Source of the DNA: a virus
Virus record (IMG/VR): IMGVR_UViG_3300025483_000017
Location: 1 to 52,098 of that record
Direction: 5' to 3' (one strand)
DNA length: 52,098 nucleotides
The notes below the pieces were generated by a model. It worked only from the letters and a program-made list of their open reading frames with translations, was not told the DNA's origin and made no database searches. Position 1 is the stretch's first letter. The number at the start of each line of letters is the position of its first letter. Positions 22,701 through 27,429 of the stretch are shown piece by piece. The translations under genes and the position numbers were made by a program.

Positions 22701-25700
22701 CATCTCCTGTTGGTCAACAATATACACACACTTTTGCTAGTGCTGATACAAATGGTATTGTTGTTCTTGGATATACCACATCAGATTGTGCGGACGTTGT
22801 ATCCACAGTCAACAACCTTTTAGATATCACTGAAGACACTATTAGTGAAGCAATTGGCACGACTTCTAACGCTGCTAATGGTGACCACCTTGCTACAATT
22901 ACTAAGGTTACTCCTGCAGTTGAATTTGTTGGTGCCGCAGTAGATGCGTTCTTTGAGAATGAATTTGCTGGAACATATCATGATGGAACCGACGATTTTG
23001 TCTATACAAATCAGATTGGAACCGATGCCCGATATCGATTCCGTGATGCAGCAAACTTAATTCGTGCTAATAGTTCTGTAATTGTAGACAAAGCATCTGC
23101 TGATATGCTTTCAAGATATCCAGATCTTGCTAATGAAATGCCAAGAAATGTTAGTGGCAGTGATGCTGGCACTGAGCGTTGTAAGACTGATTTAGCAATC
23201 ATTGTTGGACAACTTGCTAAGGATATTGAATTTGGTGGTAATAGCAATACAGTTACTGCTTCTAAATTCTACCTTAATAGTGTTAATGAAATTCAACATA
23301 TCAGACTTCAGGTATGGCAATCTGCTTATGCCCATGAAAGATTGGGTTACTATATTAAGCAAGCGATCAATGGTGATCTTGATTATACTAATACTGATAA
23401 TATTATTACTAGTGATTGGGGGATTACTAATGATGCAGGACAATGTGCGAATGTTGCATCTGCTGTTGATACTTTAATTACTACTATCAATGATCTTATA
23501 GCTCCAACAGGAAATGATTTCAATATTGCTGCAGATAGATTATATTTCAATAGAAAGTATATTGCAGAAGAAATTGTAGGTCGTAATAATGCTGGTCAAA
23601 ATGGATTACTTGGTGCAGAACTAAGATATACCATTAATAGTGGTACTTTTACTGCAATCACTTATGATCGTCCCGAATTTACCACTTACATTAAAGACTT
23701 TATCGTTGCAATGATTTCCGATCTTCAAACAGGTGGTGATAATAGTACTATCGCCCAAATCCAGAAGTTCTTATCTTCCGATCTTAAGATTTCAGATGAT
23801 ATTGATACTAAGTTGTTTGCATTCTTCTATACTCATGAGCAGATTAAGATGCTTTCTGAGAAAGCAATTCAGAATCTTTTGTATACTGCAGGATCTTCCG
23901 TAAGTGGTGATCAATATGCTGCAGTACATACAAATGACTCTGCATACAGAGATGCTGAATCTCCAACTGACATTACTGCAGTATCTTGCAGAATGAGAAA
24001 ACTGGTTGATATTGGTCTAGACACCATTATGCCTGGTGATGTTGAAGCGCGTGGTGCAGTTAAGAATATTCTTTATAATGAGAACTACTATAAAGCAGAA
24101 ATTGCGTCTACGGTAAACTCTCAGTTTGGATCTGGTTCTTGGATATATGATTCCTTTGTTACGGATATTATCAATAATATTCAATATGATATATTCACTA
24201 CAGATACAGGTAATACTAGAACTGCATATACAGTAACTCTTGAAACTTATAGTGGAACTTTTGTTGCTGGCAACACTATCACAGATGGTACAAATACTGC
24301 AGAAATTTTGTATGTTTCTGAACCCGTTCTGATCATTGGTGCTGTAACTGGAACAGTTTATTCCGCAGGTGCTTCTCTTTCATCTAACGGTGCTACTGGT
24401 ACTATTGTTAGTGGAGGAATTACTACAGCACACGAATGGTATGAAAATATCAGTAATATTAAGACCATTGAAAGTGCCACTACAATTTCTTCTTTGATTG
24501 AAGGTTCTGTAGTCAATACCAATCTTTGGACTCTGCCTGAGCAGTTTGACCAAAACTGGACTACAACTTTAAGCACAGTCACTGCAAATGCAGGTACATC
24601 TCCAGACTCAACAAACACTTCAGATAAAGTTGCTGTAACTGAAACCACGGGTGAGCATTATATTGAGAGAACTTATGCTTTATCATCCTTTGATACTCTT
24701 GATAGCACATCTACTAAATTTGATAACGATACAGAAACATTTGACACTGGTGCTACTAATGCTACACAGACGTTTACATCATCTATGTTTGTTAAGGCAT
24801 CGGAATATAATAATGTTCAATTCTCAGTTATCTTAGATGGAGGAACTGTCAATGCTAAATTCAAGGTTGATCTGAATACTGGTACATTAGGATCATTGTT
24901 TGTTCAACCAGGCATAACAGTTTCTGATCATGGAGCAATCCCATTTGGTGATGGTTGGTTTAGAGTGTATATTACTGCTGAATTTGGTTTTGGTTTCACT
25001 ACTCTCAAAAACAAACTTAATGTTCTTCAGAATACCACACAAGTTGATAATTATGCTGTTCCTTCTGGTGGTGCTGGTGGTGTATTTGCCTGGGGTGCTA
25101 AACTTACAAATCAAGCATTAGCAACATATGTTGCTGTCAGTGGTCAAGAATTTTATGCTAATGCAGAATTCAATATTAAGAAATTTGCTCTCGATCTCAT
25201 GCAAGATCAATTTGGTCTTGCATTGAGCAATCTGTTACCAAGTCCTTCCACAAATGCATCATTCTATAAATTTTATGATGCTGCTGCTGCCTCAAATTAT
25301 AATACAGATACAATTAATGCATTTATTAGAGTTAGTATTGATGTCATCAGAGAGCAGTTAAAATCTAGTCTCTATTATACTACTATTACTGAAAATAATG
25401 GATTGACAATCCCCGTCAAAACATATGGCGATCGTGATATTCCTGTTGGTATTAGTGGTCAAATTATTGGATCTGACTACTTCTATTCTAGTGATAGAGA
25501 TTTGTATGCAGAAATTCAAACTGTAACTGAGAATGAAGCAGAAATCGCTAAAGTTTATAAGAGATTTAGGATTGATGGTGATATCACAGATGGTCCTTAT
25601 ACCATGAATGAAACTGTTCAGAAACAGGGAGATGCTTCTGTTACTGGTGTAGTTTACGGATTCTCTTCGGACGCGAACTTTAAGTATCTTGATGTTGCTG

Positions 25701-27406
25701 TAACTGGTGGAACCTGGGCAATTTTGGATACTATTGAAGGTGCTACAAATACAACAACTGCACAAATTAGTGCTATTGAAGATCGCTTACATCTTATCAA
25801 TATCAGAGGGTCTTTCGGTCCCAATATTCCTTTCAAGGGATATACAAGTGGTGAAACTGCGGATCCAGTTTTATTCACTCTCAACCAAGCAGCAGTAACA
25901 AATAATACTGGTGGTAAGTTGACAGTTGATACTGAAACTCTTTTAGGTTCTTTAGAAGTCAACTCTGTTCTATATCCAGAGTCTTCTAGAGAATATTTGG
26001 AAGTCTCTAAGTATAGTGGTCTTGATATTGAGGTGGGCGATCAGATTGCATCTATTGGTTACACTCGTTTAACTGTTAGTGTTGCTGCAAGTCTCAATAT
26101 ATTCACTGTTGGTAATAGATTATATCAAGTCTCTGGTGGTGCTCAGAACACAGCAGTTTATGGTGTAATCACTGAAGTTGATCTTAATAATAACTATATT
26201 TACTATGTCCCAGTTCAAGGAACATTTAGTAGTAGTCAATCAATCGGTGATTATGGTTTGAGTGGAGTTGTACAACAGGGATCTGCAACTATCAGTAATG
26301 TCACTGTTGTTGATGGTGGTGCTTCTGGCAGAGTTCAAGATGTTCGTGAATCTGGTTTAAATAAGAGATTGTATCTTACTGATATCTCAGGAACATTTAG
26401 TGGGAGAGATGGTATTAGAGGTTCTGATAATTATCGTGCTGCAGTTATTTCTAGGGAAATTCTTAAGGGACGAGTAAAACGTTTCTTCAAAGGATTTGAT
26501 GGAGTTCAAACCACATTTGATCTTACGATTGGTAATGGTACGCAGTATCTCCCAGATCCTGCAGGACACATGCTCATCTTCATTAATGGTGTTCTTCAAC
26601 CTCCTGGTAGTGGTAACTCTTATAACGCATTCTCAGATAAAATTCAATTTACCGAACCACCCGATTTAGGATCTTCTTTCACAGGATTCTATATTGGTAA
26701 ATTAAGACAACTTGATGATATTTCTTTTGAATTTGACTCTTTACGCCAATCCTTCAACCTTAAGCGTGATGATATTTTCTACTCCCTTACGCTTACGGAC
26801 GGTGTTCAGTCTAGTGTTATTAGACCCGAAAATAATATTATTGTTTCTGTTAATGGTGTTCTTCAAGAACCTGGTGTTGGTTTTGAGATTGTTGGTTCTA
26901 GAATCATTTTCTCTGAAATTCCTCGTTTTGGATCTACATTTGTAGCATTCTCTTATGTTGGTTCTGAAGCAGACGTTGATGCTGATGTTGTTGTACCGCC
27001 AGTTGAAGTGGGAGACTTTATTGATATTGAAGGTGAGATAAGTGATCGTGAAGTTGCTGTTATTGAATCTTCCAACTCCTTAATCACATTCGATTATCTC
27101 GGATCTGTATTTGGTCAAAATGCTGATGCTGCTGCAATTTTAACTAATGGATATATTGAGAAAGTTAACGTCACCGCTGGTGGATCTGGATATACATCTA
27201 GACCTGTTGTAAGACTTGATTCAATTTCTGGATTTGATGGTCAAGTTAAAGCTCTTGTGGGTGTTGCTGGCGTCACTGTTTTAAATAGTGGATCTGGTTA
27301 TTCAAATCCATCTGTAGATATTGAAACTTCCGTTCCTGATGATTGGACTGCTCCAGACCTTTCCTTATATGGTGCTGAAGTAATTGACCCTGAAGTAATC
27401 TCATAA
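7769..27406 (+). CDS. Giant mosaic tail/baseplate protein (6545 aa)
   Basis: One uninterrupted 19.6-kb frame, directly after gp6 (the T4 gp7 position). Layout by residue: 1-57 helical N-terminus (LFNKFIEYYYKSQEKTG); 133-291 two FDG/strand modules; 311-614 eight GSGY units; 655-735 conserved KDFYSTKGTSFSVAYLFKLL segment; 1122-1350 six more GSGY units; ~1395-1515 YHYH-like domain; 1821-2208 beta-propeller-like; 2224-2418 LamG-like; 3085-3238 GSGY; 3438-3493 conserved SYYYQDFSYAVK...HPASFKVFGEL; 3564-3634 FDG module; 4054-4334 second LamG-like, interrupted; 4434-4791 seven FG-GAP blades; 5071-5488 helical; 5585-5791 carbohydrate-binding-like; 6244-6398 two FDG modules. The three conserved segments resemble consecutive parts of a much shorter marine T4-like tail protein. 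Likely host-contacting fibre or baseplate protein; no signal peptide, membrane segment or catalytic motif seen. Confidence 0.88.
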   Translation: MNTNKVSQSIASQSPEFLKAEYPLFNKFIEYYYKSQEKTGLGQNIINDFLQYLDIDKLNINILGGSTKVVEAISADSSEIIVESIDSFLDVNGSILIGDEVIYYENTSSAPNIALSPGISYDQVKLKWTGLAQIIDLFDGTEVRFPLTSQGSPISSPSSQHLIVSLYGSVLIPNVDYTVNGTDIVFTVAPRSRTTGDDNIDTYITFLSGFIENEIVSIDDISGSFGEGETKFKLTSNAIKYEPIADEYILAVYENRFLVPKVDFFIDGDIFIFNEAPLNGRVLSLYSIEAPIPTFGSNAVGYARINDTGELTSISVNNSGSGYEYKYPPRVSVKHPDGSGASVNALVNGIKDATLLDGGRGYSDTNPPIVVVQDPINVDAEVPELKAVVTNGSISSLEILNSGSGYTFIPRVSFKQPGGAKLGLPTIASGSVTGTISVLNGGSGYTTVPEVYTDEPTGDNPVKLSLQAVLTNGVVSSVNILNSGQGYETPPRIAIIDPTGAQVLQTLVDADGRVISVELLDGGSGYDDVPSVYIVDSEEDGGTGASATANVFNGKITDINITNFGSGYSSSNPPRVIIQNPPEARSSVQIGLNEVTGFSVSKKGSGYTKAKFEGCARAVSGIVSYNETGNAVFSNNTIAAVASENTEVKCLDALFVKRLLDKYTEQFLPDVPELDYTKIDVRNAIKSVKDFYSTKGTSFSVAYLFKLLYGEEVTVSYPKDQITKPSAATWSIDTVLRATLVSGNPTDIKDGLLTQEENIADPNITAASALIENYISIKTSDVELFELVLSEETINGSFVVPYKTKLAEPLDTTNSIITVDSTIGWPERNGEFIIGGTELIQYKEKSLNQFIECTRSVNNVVEDWDSATEVTSNLEVYVNKGTPQEVILNIVGIVDAQQTVLTDTGSYYLGGDKLSVSKLGGSSQKPELQTWLYNVKKLLTVDSITFGGVDNQFATVTCANSHGLLVGDQVTIYGANPIVYNGTFLVTSRDSSTVFQYQLPQTAEIVPQGNILVSVDLNKGKSDNSAVLNSIGPYTTNIQNSFFNTDYVYVASTGIPNYKIGPFPGSALLPGNQRKLNRFPLNPSTISIKDIINPGPIGTWINGTSVWSYKSSIKKTFGPITSIGITNAGADYDAASPPNISISGGSGTGAAASVVVNGSITEISVDTGGSGFTSSPLISIVGGGGSGASATAIVTKGIVSSILVNNGGTGYTSKPNITVVGGGGTGATATASVRGPIQSISVTNGGDSYISKPDVILSSGTGAVAQPIVNNGRIISVAIISAGFGYTTAPEVTIQGDGFGAIARATIDVDGENAGRVTNIEIINRGINYTQGTTLINLTSAGSGATFEPQVFEWNYNLQETTTVDSAKGSVFSGFNSQYGGEYAHISNPQRLRYILGDNLFESVTGLILERDNQLDHSPIIGWAFDGNPIYGPYGYSDPTDQSSNITRLNTSYRLKNNLVYNQVSNPTPVRQSGPLLSDEAAGKFVEDYEYSFGLGDLDQYNGRFCKTPDFPEGSYCYFTTIDTTENGNPVFPYVLGPSFNSIVDSWNINKDAIQQNIPTGVVRYRDPYENVDIDVERAPNASTNALTLENGDILLFDIEDENRDGIISQDETDDPDQIFEESPLQLFDYFPSVRFDSKVDIEVETTTKFEDASVSGFIIEDAGTSYQVNDILTFDNANTDGIGVSARVSKITGETISAYGFETSGDDFTGKITTSTPHNIVSGDTVYVSYNPIMDETNKQFFVRQFKGIEEIVINQSGSGYDSEIPTTVIIDGDGESAELSAVVNPTGSITNVNIVNSGVGYTTDPRVILSHPQIFKKASYYVSLITSQNYVKVNDVIVNDEKDVFFCGKTLDTNGNEVAFLSKFSELGVKEWEETLESQDGETYTEFVKLDVSGDDIWVVGQNKPNSAILTAYNPDIILAKYTQSIDGLSATLNFQKGYSGISGSTRSDNITTIKKYSDSRYIIGGFTNTNSANPQDAFIASVDPAGSFAAKRKIASASGSEKITDLIILDDAVYFTMETATTDGNADSKVAFGKVLIGTSVITVEWIKEINNTAYSFRDTSLAVDEFDEFYITATLALKSDNNTKDSFWIGKLDTSGDLLWNYRYTVPSGNSIELASRSTIDIFGDLNLAYTRTDSTTGYKTIDTAKIGYDGKLKKHTNTEFNKNNIEGITVNAITSDNSGDTYAFGQTSWNRNEVVCEFASDATDKTDHYTLETLSATDSVKYEGGYAKIFGFDPTGSNSAWVNGAIKVPGNVLEEKLGDDWTIEFMLHKDATNSQTLSQTQQTLVAIGDATDATGGLWMYYDISSGRLELVVTNNSTTINSAGGALQSTETTLYADDSWQFIGLKKSGNTFTGYVNGTQIINGVIANTDLEDKNLYIGNIPGKNGTTGEFRSNEQGQFYMDNLVIKNRAITPDVPSDVTTIPPVASYALGFTWADTAWFTSHTNRYDYIDYVGFGIKVDKESDSERLGDQGVQTNTNIGFVRTEIALVTGVSLTNTNLGYSLGGTGLQALDFEDATTIMISNPSDVTLVYSSDIWSARTATVPSPGSRKLSISAKVKNRFYMKTTSTSKIDNVQELTLNQKFNITIGSKLVLNNDSGSFINSGYVLRVDNTTNKVYLAVNNNAWSNDLNTGLLSTTRFDEQSTYGITGPVVADVNEISEYYFSNIVNTTPGTFDIDLNDWNLNRTANTGSGDLDTFAKFKPFAEDVYSVRIDEISGSSSFITGSVVSITASDISFNAAKTTAQITNLTGVTKITLVANLDKVLQVTSLANTDEVYVITGSRHYLSLGDNIYVDGNPSQTVNSTVYDEYDGSFTVNTVVSNREFTYKLDAVALTAPATIPANVNIFAKSPVLKMYYGHQYRFDLSHSSMVGANLSFSKDNLYKLEYSFNSIERIGTPGVTGEGQTAPTIKLKVDKDVVTNISYYFDPSRTGDDSPINPNSYLDIVDSPYVGTFTVSEVDGATITSGATIFKFPLINEPEGSANTSRASYTTSSVKAVGSIGDIRLINSGGFYSKLPVVTGILSSRKIERVQINEPGTEYSVGTYNSVPISGDGEGGLVTVVVANGTNDDGDVIPGQIQQVVITSPGKGYTTATIDVESISGILGAGLTGSGADIEVVIPPFGTGAVVFAKGTNVGKIKKLKNNNFGYDYPHDYTLRPEITFPINAQLTSTSILDSITVTDPGSGYSQAPAVVITGGGGSGAIAEAEIRNGRINQIAIKDPGAGYSSAPTVSLRSSFNYVVNLDLGLLQFAFPHGITNGSEITLNVVDTGEGVEFPLASGAVGRLNASTTYYAISGTANSLENDQLKLAITPANAELGDSIAFANAGTGRQQALTESFGASATANVITSTFLEGELVYQGDTLENATATGYVSTNEGWQVGPRVLKIVDYTGSFAQNQSVTGSISKSSGVISDLKIAKGVLEVGPITKTSGQFIDDVGKPSEIIQKIQDSYYYQDFSYAVKSSVSIGDWKDILIKNVHPASFKVFGELNLEEYGRTANKEIDFQLTKSVELARDATVPNIQSFALAEPIYSEFNNTEVLFRQKRLTSSENILTSVVQRLDDISNLFDGERTQFPITVNSANVIANADQMLVVLNGVAQTPNTSFEVQGDSIIFAEPPQPPASVKYVNVGIQLVATKTLRFPPNSGIFPNIGNVLTGIASTARLTVTSVAGNTITGFVTQGTFILNEQCFVSATGFSGALLEVTDVTNNGLFEFNENITNLTGNTALVESINLETGQETPIAELRYSIGAASTNIEVVSPNSSTDTPVTEGTFTIGENYQIASEIFRVDSISNGTESTILVVTRGQLGTTTISHQEDTPLYSTEIEVTNALTLSKTTGTYQSTPGLFNIQTDDTIIGARSGVVARITQTSAYQDPVTLEFIEQVNISSGSSFFGLLFNRLTSVTYPNVIIDDISQSQVSIVDFDDNLTAFDSKFPANESISNNILTYDNPSGDLVDNEFIRNYKIRYGSNSGEFIVGENFKIKKLTLTNETGNGFFTQGQIIRTRDTKAEIIGYSQARNTIYLGKIGRSQSTGQDYHTATFVAGAQLNTYHKKFGSSSLALSKGASTHLFASGVTNAIVAGGGATGSFTAATGTTYDPFSGDMVIEIGTHTLTTSNTVTIADSGVSFTCDSDNNTNTYDYPRASDPASGSTLNITAVTSTTITVDVGVVPVDEYLTIPTSTEFGFASGDFTVETWIKLNSVAAGSKTIFDMRSAATELAPYLYVDGANIKYYNNGSVTITGATTLVVDTWYHVAISRSGTDTKLFLNGTQEGSTYTDSSNYGSTKPIRIGADYAGSAVTPGYFDDFRVSTNARYTADFTAPTGMFQGDANTKLLFHFDGANNQTYTQDWSGGESFTDGEEFNNDAIAETWKVGSSNLPSGFANRTHRYYDAATSVQQNIELLSEEGNYAAIQASPFQFDALQSPTTLTPATISASSYFGSAVAVSNDGSTDRMVVGSERYNSYRGRAYVYDLNGGNEVVLNASDAAVDDYFGASVAVNGNKIVVGAPYNDDGGDGSGCIYTYNLDGTGENKIVASDDAGSDNFGISVAMTDTYIFVGASGVSTGQGAVYRFDLDGTNQVKIQASDGATGDDFGYSIGVGSSRLIVGARYEDTEGSQSGAAYVYNLDGTNEVKITETDVDAGDNFGAAVAVGENKVVIGCSLYDGDASNVSNQGAVFVYDLDGTNKIKIQASDLGQLDQFGQSVAVGEGKIFVSSPYWDAGGIQNTGQIYAYNLDGTNEQKLVMPSAIAFDNIGYDALAVGSDRIIVGAQFADPNGQSSAGAAYFWKYTQELTSVDFTGTYRTILQELVQDMRNGSNSHVWDVSAALVDRTGSSVSGIVGYTTVDDNQLLTGFQTIQGHMSSIVNYVPITIAGSHGLTQFTDATVTDSSYGTLAELTAAAGTTYNASTGDMVITSNSHGLTTSSLIRIKPESLRFTCTSDNNECVLAHPRKSDTTAYNRVLKVTAADTNTFTVNVGASPVGQQYTHTFASADTNGIVVLGYTTSDCADVVSTVNNLLDITEDTISEAIGTTSNAANGDHLATITKVTPAVEFVGAAVDAFFENEFAGTYHDGTDDFVYTNQIGTDARYRFRDAANLIRANSSVIVDKASADMLSRYPDLANEMPRNVSGSDAGTERCKTDLAIIVGQLAKDIEFGGNSNTVTASKFYLNSVNEIQHIRLQVWQSAYAHERLGYYIKQAINGDLDYTNTDNIITSDWGITNDAGQCANVASAVDTLITTINDLIAPTGNDFNIAADRLYFNRKYIAEEIVGRNNAGQNGLLGAELRYTINSGTFTAITYDRPEFTTYIKDFIVAMISDLQTGGDNSTIAQIQKFLSSDLKISDDIDTKLFAFFYTHEQIKMLSEKAIQNLLYTAGSSVSGDQYAAVHTNDSAYRDAESPTDITAVSCRMRKLVDIGLDTIMPGDVEARGAVKNILYNENYYKAEIASTVNSQFGSGSWIYDSFVTDIINNIQYDIFTTDTGNTRTAYTVTLETYSGTFVAGNTITDGTNTAEILYVSEPVLIIGAVTGTVYSAGASLSSNGATGTIVSGGITTAHEWYENISNIKTIESATTISSLIEGSVVNTNLWTLPEQFDQNWTTTLSTVTANAGTSPDSTNTSDKVAVTETTGEHYIERTYALSSFDTLDSTSTKFDNDTETFDTGATNATQTFTSSMFVKASEYNNVQFSVILDGGTVNAKFKVDLNTGTLGSLFVQPGITVSDHGAIPFGDGWFRVYITAEFGFGFTTLKNKLNVLQNTTQVDNYAVPSGGAGGVFAWGAKLTNQALATYVAVSGQEFYANAEFNIKKFALDLMQDQFGLALSNLLPSPSTNASFYKFYDAAAASNYNTDTINAFIRVSIDVIREQLKSSLYYTTITENNGLTIPVKTYGDRDIPVGISGQIIGSDYFYSSDRDLYAEIQTVTENEAEIAKVYKRFRIDGDITDGPYTMNETVQKQGDASVTGVVYGFSSDANFKYLDVAVTGGTWAILDTIEGATNTTTAQISAIEDRLHLINIRGSFGPNIPFKGYTSGETADPVLFTLNQAAVTNNTGGKLTVDTETLLGSLEVNSVLYPESSREYLEVSKYSGLDIEVGDQIASIGYTRLTVSVAASLNIFTVGNRLYQVSGGAQNTAVYGVITEVDLNNNYIYYVPVQGTFSSSQSIGDYGLSGVVQQGSATISNVTVVDGGASGRVQDVRESGLNKRLYLTDISGTFSGRDGIRGSDNYRAAVISREILKGRVKRFFKGFDGVQTTFDLTIGNGTQYLPDPAGHMLIFINGVLQPPGSGNSYNAFSDKIQFTEPPDLGSSFTGFYIGKLRQLDDISFEFDSLRQSFNLKRDDIFYSLTLTDGVQSSVIRPENNIIVSVNGVLQEPGVGFEIVGSRIIFSEIPRFGSTFVAFSYVGSEADVDADVVVPPVEVGDFIDIEGEISDREVAVIESSNSLITFDYLGSVFGQNADAAAILTNGYIEKVNVTAGGSGYTSRPVVRLDSISGFDGQVKALVGVAGVTVLNSGSGYSNPSVDIETSVPDDWTAPDLSLYGAEVIDPEVIS
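8700..9610 (+). repeat. GSGY beta-repeat array 1 in the giant protein (8 units)
   Basis: About eight units of 35-45 residues with the pattern 'I.V.N.GSGY...P.V.I..P.G.GA.A.A.V..G.I..' follow each other, for example SVNNSGSGYEYKYPPRVSV and VLNGGSGYTTVPEVY. Units are diverged in sequence, so the array is a protein-level repeat and not a recent DNA tandem duplication. It lies between the N-terminal helix and the KDFYSTKGT segment. Confidence 0.85.
11131..11815 (+). repeat. GSGY beta-repeat array 2 in the giant protein (6 units)
   Basis: Six units, including GGSGFTSSPLISIVGGGGSG, GGTGYTSKPNITVVGGGGTG and AGFGYTTAPEVTIQGDGFG. These are closer to each other than the units of array 1 and share the GGGGSGA.ATA turn, so this block expanded more recently. 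It directly precedes the YHYH-like domain. Confidence 0.85.
17020..17480 (+). repeat. GSGY beta-repeat array 3 in the giant protein
   Basis: Units PGKGYTTATIDVESI, PGSGYSQAPAVVITGGGGSG and PGAGYSSAPTVSLRS lie here, preceded by more diverged copies near 16795-16960 (SGGFYSKLPVV, PGTEYSVGTYNSVPI). Two further units lie near the C-terminus at 27175-27330. The gene holds about 24 recognisable units in all. Confidence 0.75.
21070..22140 (+). repeat. Seven FG-GAP blades (integrin-alpha-like propeller)
   Basis: Seven successive repeats of about 50 residues carry 'D.FG.SVAV....I.VGA.........GA.Y.Y.LDGTN..KI.ASD'. Examples are YFGASVAVNGNKIVVGAPYN, NFGAAVAVGENKVVIGCSLY and QFGQSVAVGEGKIFVSSPYW. Seven copies would close a seven-bladed beta-propeller as in integrin alpha subunits. 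Several Asp/Gly-rich loops could bind calcium. Confidence 0.85.
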
Positions 27407-27409
27407 ATA
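27402..27409 (+). promoter_or_regulatory. T4-type late promoter element (CATAAATA)
   Basis: CATAAATA overlaps the TAA stop of the giant gene (27404-27406) and lies 20 bases before the ATG at 27430. It matches the NATAAATA late element found at four other gene boundaries here and would start the transcript of the two cupredoxin-like proteins. Confidence 0.75.
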
Positions 27410-27429
27410 ACTAAAAATTGTAGCGAGTA

